19,662 bases of DNA from Bacillota bacterium (GTDB lineage Bacteria; Bacillota; Clostridia; Lachnospirales; Lachnospiraceae): contig JAEYXC010000106.1 in NCBI GenBank assembly GCA_023428655.1, positions 1 through 19,662 on the forward strand. The letters run 5' to 3'. A program made the translations under genes and the position numbers. Below are positions 1 to 8,977 of this stretch, piece after piece. The notes beneath the pieces are model-generated. The model did no database searches. It saw nothing but the letters and a program-made list of their open reading frames with translations, and had not been told where the DNA came from. Position 1 is the stretch's first letter, and every line of letters begins with the position of its first letter.

Positions 1-1451
1 TCTCCGTGTATCCAAGCATGAAGGAATATATAGAAACCATATGTGATTATATCTATACCAATCGTTTCATCAGTGATCCCAAGGATCCCGATTGTTATGG
101 CTATCGCTCCATCTCCCCCCAAGGAGAGTCCTGTGGAAAGGGCTCTGCTTTACTACTTAAGAACATATTATCTCCAAATCCAAATAGAGCCGAAATACAT
201 CAGGTTGAAATAAATACTCTTCGATACATTTTACCAAATTGGTTGGATGATAATTTCCTTCCTAAAAAGAAGTATGGTTCCGGTGAGGGAGCCTTTGCTC
301 GCTTATATGACCTGGAATACATCATTTTGCAGCTGTATCTTCTGGGTACGGTAGAGGAAGATTTACTGACGGAACAGTCCGCACAGGCATATACCCAGCT
401 GGCATTCCGATTATTCCGTTACCGCATCGAAAAGACTCCGGATAAGGGTACCCGTGAATTAGAAGAGGTCGATCTTGCCATGGCTTTGCATTGGGATATG
501 GAGGATCTCCTTAATCGCTATGAAGCCTTCGGCCACGAAGAGGAAACCCAGGAAGTAAGAATTCTTCTGAAGGACTACATGGAGAGACAAAAACAGGTGG
601 TTGACTCCGGTCGAAGCTCTGTTACTGAGATTTATTTTGATAATGCCGGCGTTGCAATGACAACGGGAACCCTGCTCTCCTATGGCGATGTTGATGGCGG
701 ACTGAAGGCGGCTAAGCTTTTATTACCTAATGTAGCTTTTTCCAACGATTTCCGCTGCTATGCTCCGGATCGCTGGTGGGAATCCCAATCCCCCATGTAT
801 CACAACCTATGGGCGGTGAACGTAGCCAAGGCCATGCTACAGACTTATCTGGCAAACGGCGATCCTAACTATTTGGATGCAGCTTATCGTTCCATGATGC
901 CAATGTTTCATAATTATGATTGGACAGCAAAGTCATCAGCACGTATAATGGAAAAAGGTGAAGGCGTTTCCACCTATTGCATAACCGCTCCTAACTTAAA
1001 CCACGAGCCTTGTTCTCATAATCGTTTTGGGCAACAGATTTTTACGAATGACGAGTTTATCAATAGCCTAAAGCTTTGTGGAGATGATTGGGATAATGGT
1101 GTTGATCTCGTGATGTATCTCCAAACCTTTGGACAAACCTGTTACGTTGATGGATCACAGGACAAGCCTTATGCCGTGGGTGGTAGAACGGAACCTTCCG
1201 AGAAGGGATATCTCATCCACTCCTTCAGCGCCTACCCCTCCCGTTATTCTCTTAGGCCTTGGGATATGGTAATTGAGCGCAGCTCCAATACCTATACCAT
1301 CGATGAGATTATAATAAAAGACGGAATATGTACTGAAGTATTCGTACAAGGTGTGGTTGAAGAAGCTATGGACTTCTTATGGATGATACAAAATCAGAAA
1401 AAATCGAAAATTTATCCTCAGTTTACTTTAATAAACAAGACAATGGAATAG
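1..1451 (+). CDS. Large protein of unknown function, C-terminal part (possible carbohydrate-active enzyme)
   Basis: The reading frame is open from the left edge to a TAG at 1449-1451. A GTG at position 6 is the first possible start, but it has no visible ribosome binding site, so I take this as the 3' end of a longer gene. The roughly 480 visible residues are rich in Trp, Tyr, Asp and Glu, and have alternating helical segments. Aromatic-acidic stretches such as APDRWWESQSPMYHNLW resemble the (alpha/alpha)-barrel style of many glycosidases and lyases. There is no transmembrane segment. I do not recognise a catalytic signature and give no family. The LacI repressor 56 bases downstream and the arabinofuranosidase after it suggest a role in plant polysaccharide breakdown. 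That role is inferred from the neighbours alone. Confidence 0.6.
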   Translation, partial: SVYPSMKEYIETICDYIYTNRFISDPKDPDCYGYRSISPQGESCGKGSALLLKNILSPNPNRAEIHQVEINTLRYILPNWLDDNFLPKKKYGSGEGAFARLYDLEYIILQLYLLGTVEEDLLTEQSAQAYTQLAFRLFRYRIEKTPDKGTRELEEVDLAMALHWDMEDLLNRYEAFGHEEETQEVRILLKDYMERQKQVVDSGRSSVTEIYFDNAGVAMTTGTLLSYGDVDGGLKAAKLLLPNVAFSNDFRCYAPDRWWESQSPMYHNLWAVNVAKAMLQTYLANGDPNYLDAAYRSMMPMFHNYDWTAKSSARIMEKGEGVSTYCITAPNLNHEPCSHNRFGQQIFTNDEFINSLKLCGDDWDNGVDLVMYLQTFGQTCYVDGSQDKPYAVGGRTEPSEKGYLIHSFSAYPSRYSLRPWDMVIERSSNTYTIDEIIIKDGICTEVFVQGVVEEAMDFLWMIQNQKKSKIYPQFTLINKTME

Positions 1452-1507
1452 CCGGGGATTGCTCAGAATATTCCCTTTGCTGATAAACTACGGATGAGAG
1501 GTATATT

Positions 1508-2533
1508 ATGTCCACAATCAAAGAAATTGCTAAGCATGCAGGCGTCTCAACTGCAACCGTATCCTATGTACTAAACGGTACAAAAAAAATGAGCAGTGAA
1601 ACCACGAATCGGGTAAATGAGGCGATTAAACAACTGAATTATTCTCCAAATACAGTCGCAAAGAATTTGAGAAAAGGAAAAACCTATACCATCGGAGTTA
1701 TCGTAGAGGATGTCCGGTGTTTCCCAACACCGGATATCCTAAATGGAATCGGTGAATGTCTTGAGGCGGCAAATTATCAGATGCTGGTCCATGACCTTCA
1801 TTTGTATGAGAAGATTTGGCCCGATTATACCAAAATCACCAAATATAAGGATCGTATCAAAAAGGGTATACAGCTTCTTAGGCAATCCATGGTATCCGGT
1901 ATTATATACGTCTGTATGCATGACCGTGAAATACATGATTTGGTCGATCCCATGGATATACCTTTAGTGTATGCATATTCACGCACCACCGATGACCAAA
2001 AATATATCACCTATGATGACTTTGAGAGTGCCAGAAGCATGGTACAGCATCTGATCTCAATGGGGCACAAAAGGATTGGCGTGATTGGAGGCTACCCCCA
2101 TGCTTATCCGACTCAAACCCGATTAAAGGGGATCCAATATGCCATGGAGGAAAATCATCTCCCCCTACCCACGGAGTATATCCGTTATGGGGATTGGGAA
2201 TACCAATCCGGGTATACTGAGGCCCTGAATTTACTACAATTAAAGGAAAGACCCACTGCGATCTTTGCACTGAATGATATTATGGCGGCCGGCTGCTATG
2301 GAGCGGCCTCCGAATTGGGAATTAGAATTCCCACCGAGGTATCCATTGCCGGCTTTGATAATCGTGATATTTCACGTTATCTGCATCCTTCCTTAACGAC
2401 CATGGGCCTACCTCTGCAAGAGATTGGCAAGCAGGCGTTAGATATATTGCTTGGAATTATTCAAGAAAAGAAGAATACAGCTAGCCAGGTGATTCTACCC
2501 TGTCAGGTGATTACAAGAAACTCAGTCATCTAA
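1508..2533 (+). CDS. LacI/GalR-family transcriptional repressor
   Basis: This 341-residue protein has the usual LacI length and layout. The N-terminal helix-turn-helix (residues 1-25, STIKEIAKHAGVSTATVSYV) is followed by the hinge helix region (SPNTVAKNLRKGKT, about 46-59). The sugar-binding core then starts with YTIGVIVEDV. Late core motifs are typical: AIFALNDIMAAGCYGAASELG and EVSIAGFDNRDISRYLHPSLTT. The ATG is preceded by GAGAGG at a normal distance. Genes of this family usually repress nearby sugar-use genes until a sugar binds. Here the likely targets are the upstream partial gene and the arabinofuranosidase, so an arabinose-containing oligosaccharide is a reasonable inducer, but the ligand cannot be read from the sequence. 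Confidence 0.93.
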   Translation: MSTIKEIAKHAGVSTATVSYVLNGTKKMSSETTNRVNEAIKQLNYSPNTVAKNLRKGKTYTIGVIVEDVRCFPTPDILNGIGECLEAANYQMLVHDLHLYEKIWPDYTKITKYKDRIKKGIQLLRQSMVSGIIYVCMHDREIHDLVDPMDIPLVYAYSRTTDDQKYITYDDFESARSMVQHLISMGHKRIGVIGGYPHAYPTQTRLKGIQYAMEENHLPLPTEYIRYGDWEYQSGYTEALNLLQLKERPTAIFALNDIMAAGCYGAASELGIRIPTEVSIAGFDNRDISRYLHPSLTTMGLPLQEIGKQALDILLGIIQEKKNTASQVILPCQVITRNSVI

Positions 2534-2580
2534 CCGAAGATCGTTTATTGATGAATGCCTATTGCCGGATTGTTATGTCC

Positions 2581-2620
2581 TTGTAGGATGTAATTGGACG
2601 GTGATAAATAATATATTTAT
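2581..2620 (+). promoter_or_regulatory. Possible promoter/operator of the arabinofuranosidase gene
   Basis: TTGTAG at 2581-2586 and TAAATA at 2605-2610 are 18 bases apart and could be a weak sigma-A promoter. An AT-only inverted repeat (ATAAATA, 3-base loop, TATTTAT) covers 2604-2620 and could be an operator. It lacks the central CG typical of LacI-family sites, so the assignment to the adjacent repressor is weak. Confidence 0.22.
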
Positions 2621-2643
2621 GTAAGAATAAGGAGCTTATATCT

Positions 2644-4158
2644 ATGGAACAAAATAAGACTAAAATGTTAATTGATAAAGAATTTGTTATCTCAAAAATC
2701 GACGATAGAGTATATGGCTCCTTTATAGAGCATCTGGGACGTGCCGTATATGAAGGGATCTATCAGCCCGGACATAAGAACGCGGACGAGGATGGCTTTC
2801 GTCGTGACGTCATGGAGCTGGTAAAGGAATTAAATATCCCCATCATCCGCTATCCCGGTGGTAATTTTGTATCAAACTACTTTTGGGAGGACGGTGTCGG
2901 TCCGAAGGAGCTAAGAAAGAAAAGATTGGATCTAGCTTGGAGAACCTTGGAGACCAACGAGTTTGGACTGAATGAATTCGGAAAGTGGGCCAAAAAGGTA
3001 GACAGTCAGATTATGATGGCAGTCAATCTGGGAACCCGAGGAATTGCCGATGCTTGTAATCTTTTAGAATACTGCAACCACGATTCCGGCACCTACTACA
3101 GCGACCTGAGAAAAAGTCATGGTGTAGATAAGCCCTACGGCATCAAAACCTGGTGCCTCGGAAATGAGATGGACGGCGAATGGCAGGTCGGACAAAAGAC
3201 AGCCACAGAGTATGGAAGATTAGCTGCTGAGACTGCAAAGGCGATGAAGCTCATCGATTCCTCTATCGAATTAGTTTCCTGCGGTAGCTCCTTTGTAAAT
3301 ATGCCAACCTTCCCCGAATGGGAAGCAACCACACTGGAGCATACCTATAATTATGTGGATTATGTTTCCTTACACCAATATTACGGTAATACCCAGAATA
3401 ACACGGCAGACTATCTGGCTATGAATATGGATTTGGAGCATTTTATCCATAGCGTAATTAGTACCTGTGATTATATAAAGGCGAAAAAGAGAAGTAAGAA
3501 AACACTTCATCTCAGCTTCGATGAATGGAATGTATGGTTCCACTCCTCCGAGCACGATGATGACCTGATGAAAAATCATCCTTGGCAAAAAGCTCCTCAT
3601 CTGTTGGAGGATATCTACACCTTTGAGGATGCCCTACAGGTAGGCCTTATGATGATAACGTTCCTAAAGCATGCGGACCGACTTAAGATCGCATGTCTGG
3701 CTCAGCTTGTTAATGTCATTGCGCCGATTATGACAGATGCAGAGGGTGATGCCTGGAAGCAGACCATCTATTATCCCTTCCTCCATGCCTCCAAATACGG
3801 CCGTGGCATTGCTCTTCTACCCCTGGTTACGACCAGCAAGCATGATACGTTAAATCATAATGACGTAACAGATATCGAGGCTATCTCCGTTTATAATCCG
3901 GAGAAGGAAGAGTTAGCGATCTTCGCTGTAAACCGAAATCTTGATTGTGACATTACCTTTGAAGCAGATCTTAGAAGCTTCGATGGATATCAAATGAAAG
4001 AATATCTGGTTATGGAAAATGATAACCTAAAGCAGGTAAATGGTTATTTAAAAGAAAATATTATACCAAAAAAGAAGACGGAATATGAATATCAGGACGG
4101 TTCCTTCACTACCATTATGAAACGCGCCTCCTGGAATGTTATCGTATTAGGAAAATAA
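2644..4158 (+). CDS. abfA: GH51 alpha-L-arabinofuranosidase, intracellular
   Basis: The enzyme releases terminal alpha-L-arabinofuranose from arabinoxylan and arabinan oligosaccharides with retention of configuration. The 504 residues match the usual length of cytoplasmic GH51 enzymes. Family landmarks are visible in order: VYGSFIEHLGRAVYEGIY near the N terminus, IIRYPGGNFVSNYFWEDGVG, the acid/base segment WCLGNEMDGEWQVG with Glu175, and the nucleophile segment LSFDEWNVW with Glu294. The C-terminal part after about residue 380 has the beta-sandwich character expected (ISVYNPEKEELAIFAVNRN). There is no signal peptide, so it should act on imported oligosaccharides. The ATG follows AAGGAG. It lies 110 bases after the LacI gene and is closed by a strong terminator. 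Confidence 0.95.
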   Translation: MEQNKTKMLIDKEFVISKIDDRVYGSFIEHLGRAVYEGIYQPGHKNADEDGFRRDVMELVKELNIPIIRYPGGNFVSNYFWEDGVGPKELRKKRLDLAWRTLETNEFGLNEFGKWAKKVDSQIMMAVNLGTRGIADACNLLEYCNHDSGTYYSDLRKSHGVDKPYGIKTWCLGNEMDGEWQVGQKTATEYGRLAAETAKAMKLIDSSIELVSCGSSFVNMPTFPEWEATTLEHTYNYVDYVSLHQYYGNTQNNTADYLAMNMDLEHFIHSVISTCDYIKAKKRSKKTLHLSFDEWNVWFHSSEHDDDLMKNHPWQKAPHLLEDIYTFEDALQVGLMMITFLKHADRLKIACLAQLVNVIAPIMTDAEGDAWKQTIYYPFLHASKYGRGIALLPLVTTSKHDTLNHNDVTDIEAISVYNPEKEELAIFAVNRNLDCDITFEADLRSFDGYQMKEYLVMENDNLKQVNGYLKENIIPKKKTEYEYQDGSFTTIMKRASWNVIVLGK

Positions 4159-4210
4159 GAGTATAAAATTATATTCATAATTATCCTATTGTTGTCCGGT
4201 ATTTGTCTTG

Positions 4211-4246
4211 AAAGCCTTTATCCTTATCAGGGATAGAGGCTTTTTA
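4211..4246 (+). terminator. Intrinsic terminator after the arabinofuranosidase gene
   Basis: AAAGCCTTTATCC pairs with GGATAGAGGCTTT (one G-T wobble) around a short loop, followed by a T run. It lies about 50 bases past the stop codon and separates the sugar region from the following operon. Confidence 0.85.
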
Positions 4247-4281
4247 TATAAGGATTACCTGAAAAATATCTGCTTCTTCTA

Positions 4282-4310
4282 TTGAATAACTTATGATTTT
4301 AATTTAGTAT
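4282..4310 (+). promoter_or_regulatory. Candidate promoter of the ubiD-ubiA-ABC-ubiX operon
   Basis: TTGAAT (4282-4287) and TAGTAT (4305-4310) are separated by 17 bases, a good sigma-A spacing. They sit in the 301-base gap between the arabinofuranosidase and ubiD genes. The rest of that gap holds the terminator at 4211-4246, a perfect palindrome TCATATATGA at 4330-4339, and TACACA/TGTGTA half-sites at 4349-4354 and 4372-4377. Any of these could be an operator. I see no riboswitch-like fold and no small gene in the gap. Confidence 0.35.
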
Positions 4311-4459
4311 ATATATGGCCCTTTTTTTGTCATATATGATATAAGTCATACACAAAAATTTGATGAACCTGTGTGTAAATATTCATTTTTCAATAATGAT
4401 AGCTTATGACAGCATATCATACTAACTTTTTAAATTTCACAGAATTGAGGAAATACGAT

Positions 4460-6175
4460 ATGTCTTATAAAGATCTTCATAAGTTTATAGATGAACTGGA
4501 GAAACACGGTGAGCTTCAGCGAGTTCGCACTGAAGTATCAGCAAAGCTTGAGATTACAGAAATAACGGATCGAATTAGCAAGGCCCACGGGACTGCCTTA
4601 TTATTTGAAAATGTAAAGGATTCTGAATATCCCGTTCTAATCAATGCCATGGGCAGCTACCAACGAATGAGTATGGGTCTGGGTGTACAGGAATTGGACG
4701 AAATCGGTGCCCAGATCGCCGAATATCTAGAGCTGGGGAATTACCTATCCATAAAAAAACTCATAAAAAGTGTCCCCCGTTTATTACGACTTCTATATGT
4801 TTTTCCTTATAAATCAAGAAGGAAGGGAAAATGCCAGGAGGTCATTGAGCATGAGGTTGATTTGGATAAAATACCCGTATTACAATGCTGGCCGGAGGAT
4901 GCAGGTAAATTTGTAACTCTCCCTCTCGTATTTACGAAGGATATCAACACCAAGCGTCAAAACGTGGGAATGTATCGAATGCAGCTTCTGGATAAAACCA
5001 GTACGGGAATGCATTGGCATAAGCATAAGGATGGTTCAGAAATCTATAAAGGGTATAAGGAGCAGGGAAAACGTATGCCTGTCTCTGTAGCATTGGGCTG
5101 CGATCCCGCTATTACCTATTCCTCTACTGCTCCTCTGCCCTCCATGATCGATGAAATGATGTTAGCCGGCTGGCTTCGTAAATCCAACGTAAAGATGGTA
5201 AAATGCATCACCAATGATATTTATGTTCCAAGCAGTGCTGAATTTATATTGGAGGGATATGTGGATCCGGCGGAGGAGCTGGTTTTGGAAGGCCCCTTCG
5301 GTGATCATACGGGATATTATTCTCTTGCGGATTATTATCCCAGGTTTCATGTCACCTGCATTACCCATCGCAAAAATGCGATCTATCCGGCTACTGTCGT
5401 TGGAAAACCTCCCATGGAGGATTGTTATATGGCAAAAGCAACAGAGCGAATCTTCCTACCGATGCTTCGTATGATTATCCCGGAGCTGGTGGATATGAAT
5501 CTACCTCTTGAGGGAGTCTTCCATAACTGTGCTATCGTATCCATTAAAGCGAAATATCCCGGCGCAGCTGCCAAAATAATGAATAGTATCTGGGGCATGG
5601 GACAGATGATGTATACCAAATTAATCATTGTGGTAGATGCTTCTGTTGATGTGCAGGATATCAAGCAGGTTCGAGACGCTGTACTGACTCAGGTGGATGC
5701 AGATACTAATCTCATTATTTCGGAAGGTTCGTTGGATGCCCTGGATCATTCCTCCAATGAAGCCCTCTATGGAAACCGTCTAGGGGTGGATGCAACAGGG
5801 ATAAGAATACCGCAGAATAGGCGATCACTGACCAACACCTATCATATTATGGCCATCCAAAAAGAGAACCCCGGTCAGGGTAGGTTAGCACTTACCGAAT
5901 ATATGAGCAATCATACTGATAAATTTGTCATTGTGGTAGATCAGGAGGTTAATCCCGAGGATTTGTCCACTGTTATGTGGAAGGTATTTAATAATATTGA
6001 TGCTAAAAGAGATCTGGTCATAATGGACGGTAAGATCGGCATTGACGCCACCAAGAAGTGGCGGGAAGAAGGCTTGACCAGAGACTGGCCAAAGGATATT
6101 GAAATGACGAAAGAGATAAAGCAGTTGGTGAACGAAAGGTGGAGAAGTTATGATCTTAATGAAATTAATCCGTAA
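4460..6175 (+). CDS. ubiD: UbiD-family prenylated-FMN-dependent decarboxylase
   Basis: UbiD enzymes remove the carboxyl group from aromatic or alpha,beta-unsaturated acids using prenylated FMN made by UbiX. I place the start at ATG 4460, preceded by TGAGG. It gives the typical N terminus MSYKDLHKFIDELEKHGELQ and a 571-residue protein. The upstream in-frame ATG at 4406 has no ribosome binding site. Signature segments are EGPFGDHTGYYS (substrate/cofactor region) and VVGKPPMEDCYMAKATERI. The gene lies upstream of a UbiA-type prenyltransferase with which it overlaps by 26 bases, and a ubiX is at the operon end. The set matches the late menaquinone steps called MqnL/MqnP/MqnM, so the likely substrate is a prenylated dihydroxynaphthoate. 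The family also includes many unrelated aromatic acid decarboxylases. Confidence 0.92.
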   Translation: MSYKDLHKFIDELEKHGELQRVRTEVSAKLEITEITDRISKAHGTALLFENVKDSEYPVLINAMGSYQRMSMGLGVQELDEIGAQIAEYLELGNYLSIKKLIKSVPRLLRLLYVFPYKSRRKGKCQEVIEHEVDLDKIPVLQCWPEDAGKFVTLPLVFTKDINTKRQNVGMYRMQLLDKTSTGMHWHKHKDGSEIYKGYKEQGKRMPVSVALGCDPAITYSSTAPLPSMIDEMMLAGWLRKSNVKMVKCITNDIYVPSSAEFILEGYVDPAEELVLEGPFGDHTGYYSLADYYPRFHVTCITHRKNAIYPATVVGKPPMEDCYMAKATERIFLPMLRMIIPELVDMNLPLEGVFHNCAIVSIKAKYPGAAAKIMNSIWGMGQMMYTKLIIVVDASVDVQDIKQVRDAVLTQVDADTNLIISEGSLDALDHSSNEALYGNRLGVDATGIRIPQNRRSLTNTYHIMAIQKENPGQGRLALTEYMSNHTDKFVIVVDQEVNPEDLSTVMWKVFNNIDAKRDLVIMDGKIGIDATKKWREEGLTRDWPKDIEMTKEIKQLVNERWRSYDLNEINP

Positions 6176-7022
6176 AATTAAGGATTACGGAAAGCTGGTA
6201 ATGTTCTCCCATACTATTTTCTCTCTCAGCTTTGCCCTCCTATCCATGCTCTTAGCTTCAGAGGGGTTACCAAGTCTAGATACCTTGTTTTGGATCCTGG
6301 TGTGCTTTTTAGGTGCCAGAACCGGTGCCAATGCAATCAATCGTGTCATTGATGCTGAAATTGATGCCAGAAATCCCAGAACCGCCAATCGTCAGATACC
6401 CCGCGGCGAAATAAAAAAAGTGGAAGTCATTCTTTTAACCTCCCTCTGTTTTCTGGTTATGCTGGTTGGTGCATATCAATTGAACTTCATTTGTTTTTTG
6501 TTATCACCGGTTGCACTATTTTTATTGATTATCTACTCCTATTGCAAGCGATTTACCTACCTATGCCACCTGGTTCTGGGCGTCACCTGCGCCTGCGCAC
6601 CCGTCGGAGCCTGGCTTGCTATCACCGGGGAGCTAAGTCTGCTACCACTCTTCATGGGAGCCGCCAATACTCTTTGGGTAGCCGGCTTTGATATTATTTA
6701 TGGCTCGCAGGATTATGATTTTGATAAGTCTAACGGACTTCATTCCGTTCCGGTTCAATTTGGCGTAAAAAATGCTCTTCGCATCGCAATGCTGTTTCAT
6801 ATCATAACCGTCCTGTGCCTCATATTGATTGGGCTGCTGTCAGCGGAGCTGGGTATTGTTTATTTTGTTGGGTTAGCCATTATCATACTCTTATTTATCA
6901 TCGAATACCGTCTGGTATCACCTACGAATTTAACCAACGTCAATATTGCCTCTTACAGCATCAACCAATTGGTAAGCATTGTCCTGCTAATCAGCGGGTT
7001 ATTGGATATCCTGCTATTGTGA
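6150..7022 (+). CDS. ubiA: UbiA-family aromatic prenyltransferase (MqnP/UbiA-like)
   Basis: This integral membrane enzyme attaches a polyprenyl chain to an aromatic acid. At 290 residues and with about eight or nine hydrophobic segments it has the standard size. Both Asp-rich motifs are intact: NRVIDAEIDARNPRTANR (about residues 64-81), which binds the prenyl diphosphate through magnesium, and GFDIIYGSQDYDFDKSNG in the second half. The N-terminal segment VMFSHTIFSLSFALLSMLLA is characteristic of the subgroup linked to futalosine-type menaquinone synthesis rather than heme O or chlorophyll synthesis. The start ATG is inside the end of ubiD and follows GGTGGAG, which points to translational coupling. 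The prenyl acceptor is not proven. The neighbouring decarboxylase and importer suggest an aromatic carboxylic acid taken up from outside. Confidence 0.9.
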   Translation: MILMKLIRKIKDYGKLVMFSHTIFSLSFALLSMLLASEGLPSLDTLFWILVCFLGARTGANAINRVIDAEIDARNPRTANRQIPRGEIKKVEVILLTSLCFLVMLVGAYQLNFICFLLSPVALFLLIIYSYCKRFTYLCHLVLGVTCACAPVGAWLAITGELSLLPLFMGAANTLWVAGFDIIYGSQDYDFDKSNGLHSVPVQFGVKNALRIAMLFHIITVLCLILIGLLSAELGIVYFVGLAIIILLFIIEYRLVSPTNLTNVNIASYSINQLVSIVLLISGLLDILLL

Positions 7023-7142
7023 TTCAAGTGCCGAAAGTCCAATATACTGAGATAAATAGTTATTCATATACACATATTTATCTTCCTGTATATCAATCTT
7101 TTGTCACATAGATACTAATATAAAATAGAAAAGGAAATAATA

Positions 7143-8171
7143 ATGAAAAAGAAATTACAAATGCTCATCACCTTAGGCTTAATAGCACTACTTCTTGTCG
7201 GCTGCAATTCTGATAATACATCAAATAAAACAAACACTCCGGCAATCGAAGAAGATAATTCTTCACAATCCTCTGAGAATACCACAGCTTCCCCAGACTC
7301 AACAGCTACTCCCTCCGAGAAAACGGTTCTTCGAATCGGGATGATGTCCTCCTATGATGTTATTCCCTATGTCATGATTAATGAACTGGGCCTTGCCGAT
7401 CGATATCAGCTGGAGCTGCAGCTTGAGGTCTTTACCTCTGCGAAAGATCGTGATGCGGCTTTTCTTGCCGGAGAGCTGGATGGTGTATTAACAGATTATA
7501 TCGGTGTATGTATTTATCAAAATGCTGACTTTGACGTTAAAATCACAGGTATTACCGATGGTGATTATGTACTGGTAGCAGGCAAGAACAGTGGTATTTC
7601 ATCCATCGATGAGATTCAAGGAAAAAGTATTGCTATATCCCAGAATACCTTAATTGATTATACATTAGATCAAATTTTATCAAAGAATTCCATGAGCAGT
7701 GATGCTGTCGTAAAGGAAATCGTTCCCCGTATTCCGGACCGTGTTGAATTGCTTCGTAACAGCAAAATTGACCTTGGCTTACTACCGGAGCCCTTTGCTT
7801 CTATTGTATTAAACGATGGAGCCATTTATCTGGGAAGTGCAAACGATATTAATCTTTATCCTGCCGTATCTGCATTTACCAAGGCCGTTCTGGATGAAAA
7901 GGCAGAAGCAGTCAAAAATCTGTACTTGGCTTATAACGAAGCGGTCGCATATATTAATAAGACCGATGTCTCTAGTTATGAGGATATTGTGATCGCGACG
8001 GTTGGATATCCGGAAGAAATGAAGGGACAGATTACCATAGAGCCCTTCCGTGAGAGCTTGCTCCCGCCAAGAGAAGATATTGAGTCCGCTATTGCATGGG
8101 CAAGTAATAAGGGTCTTTGCAGTTCGGATCTAACCTATGAACAGATGATTTATGATGTTTATTCCAAATAA
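7143..8171 (+). CDS. ABC transporter substrate-binding lipoprotein, NMT1/SsuA-like
   Basis: This is a surface receptor for an ABC importer. A signal peptide with lipobox LVGC (Cys21) predicts lipid anchoring. A Ser/Thr/Asn-rich linker to about residue 60 precedes the binding domain, which begins VLRIGMMSSYDVIPYVMINE. Family features of the NMT1/SsuA/TauA group are visible: FLAGELDGVLTDYIGV, LVAGKNSGISSIDEIQGK and DLGLLPEPFASIV. ATPase and permease genes follow directly, completing a three-part importer. The usual ligands of this family are aliphatic sulfonates, nitrate, thiamine precursors and phthalate-like aromatic acids. Placement between ubiA and ubiX suggests an aromatic acid here, which is inference. 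The ATG follows AAAAGGA. The protein fold is distantly related to MqnA/MqnD enzymes, but the lipobox and ABC neighbours argue for a receptor. Confidence 0.88.
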   Translation: MKKKLQMLITLGLIALLLVGCNSDNTSNKTNTPAIEEDNSSQSSENTTASPDSTATPSEKTVLRIGMMSSYDVIPYVMINELGLADRYQLELQLEVFTSAKDRDAAFLAGELDGVLTDYIGVCIYQNADFDVKITGITDGDYVLVAGKNSGISSIDEIQGKSIAISQNTLIDYTLDQILSKNSMSSDAVVKEIVPRIPDRVELLRNSKIDLGLLPEPFASIVLNDGAIYLGSANDINLYPAVSAFTKAVLDEKAEAVKNLYLAYNEAVAYINKTDVSSYEDIVIATVGYPEEMKGQITIEPFRESLLPPREDIESAIAWASNKGLCSSDLTYEQMIYDVYSK

Positions 8172-8197
8172 GTTATTTTGTTAAGAAGAGGAATGCC

Positions 8198-8977
8198 ATG
8201 TTGATTATAAATGATTTATCCATTCACTACAAATCCAAACAGTCCGATAACCAGATAATCCGCAGCCTCTCCTTTCAATTACCAAAAGGGGAGTCTTTGG
8301 CCGTACTTGGTTCCTCGGGATGCGGCAAGTCCACCCTAATCAATGCTTTGGCAGGTTCCCTCCCCATAGAAAGTGGTACCATAGAATTTGCTACGGATGA
8401 CCAACGACTCTCATTGAATTCAAAACAGCACAGGATTGGTCTCATCCCTCAAAGCTACGGTCTGCTTCCCTGGAAAACGGTTAGAGCGAATTGCCTGCTA
8501 CCATTAAAGATTCGGAAAGAGTATCACAAGGACAGGCATTCCAAGGAACTGAAACAGATCTCCAGCGCACTTAATATTCAGGATATCCTCGACAAATATC
8601 CCAAGGAATTAAGCGGTGGCCAATTACAAAGAAGTGCCATTGCAAGAGCCTTTCTTCTCCAGCCGGATTTATTACTGATGGACGAACCCTTCTCCGCATT
8701 GGATGCTATCACCAGAGAGGAAGCCAGAGAACTTTTTCTAAAGGTTTGGACGTATCAGAAACCCACTACGATTCTGGTGACCCACAGTATTGAAGAGGCG
8801 CTGTACCTTGGAACTATGATTTATGTAATGGGTGCAGAGAACGGTACTATTAAATATAAATGTGATAACCCACATTTTGGACAATTAAATCCGGATCATG
8901 CTGACTATCTTGCAACAAAGCAGATACTACGCCAACAGTTAATAACAAAGGATGAGAGGATGAAATCAATTGACTAA
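8198..8977 (+). CDS. ABC importer ATP-binding protein, SsuB/TauB-like
   Basis: This cytoplasmic ATPase of the importer has 259 residues. Walker A is GSSGCGKST (residues 38-46), the Q-loop is in IGLIPQSYGLLPW, the ABC signature is LSGGQLQR (about 138-145), Walker B is LLLMDEPFSALD and the switch histidine is in LVTHSIEEAL. These match the nitrate/sulfonate/taurine importer subgroup, in agreement with the receptor upstream. It starts 26 bases after the receptor gene with GAAGAGGAATGCC before the ATG. Its 3' end overlaps the permease start by 8 bases, so the three transporter genes should be one transcriptional unit. Confidence 0.93.
   Translation: MLIINDLSIHYKSKQSDNQIIRSLSFQLPKGESLAVLGSSGCGKSTLINALAGSLPIESGTIEFATDDQRLSLNSKQHRIGLIPQSYGLLPWKTVRANCLLPLKIRKEYHKDRHSKELKQISSALNIQDILDKYPKELSGGQLQRSAIARAFLLQPDLLLMDEPFSALDAITREEARELFLKVWTYQKPTTILVTHSIEEALYLGTMIYVMGAENGTIKYKCDNPHFGQLNPDHADYLATKQILRQQLITKDERMKSID

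Noticed and set aside
2604..2620. AT-rich palindrome as a definite LacI-family operator
   Set aside because: It lacks the central CG usual for LacI operators and could occur by chance in AT-rich DNA, so it is kept only as a weak candidate.
7143..8171. Receptor read as the futalosine-pathway enzyme MqnA or MqnD, which share its fold
   Set aside because: A lipobox signal peptide and adjoining ATPase and permease genes fit a transport receptor; MqnA/MqnD are cytoplasmic.
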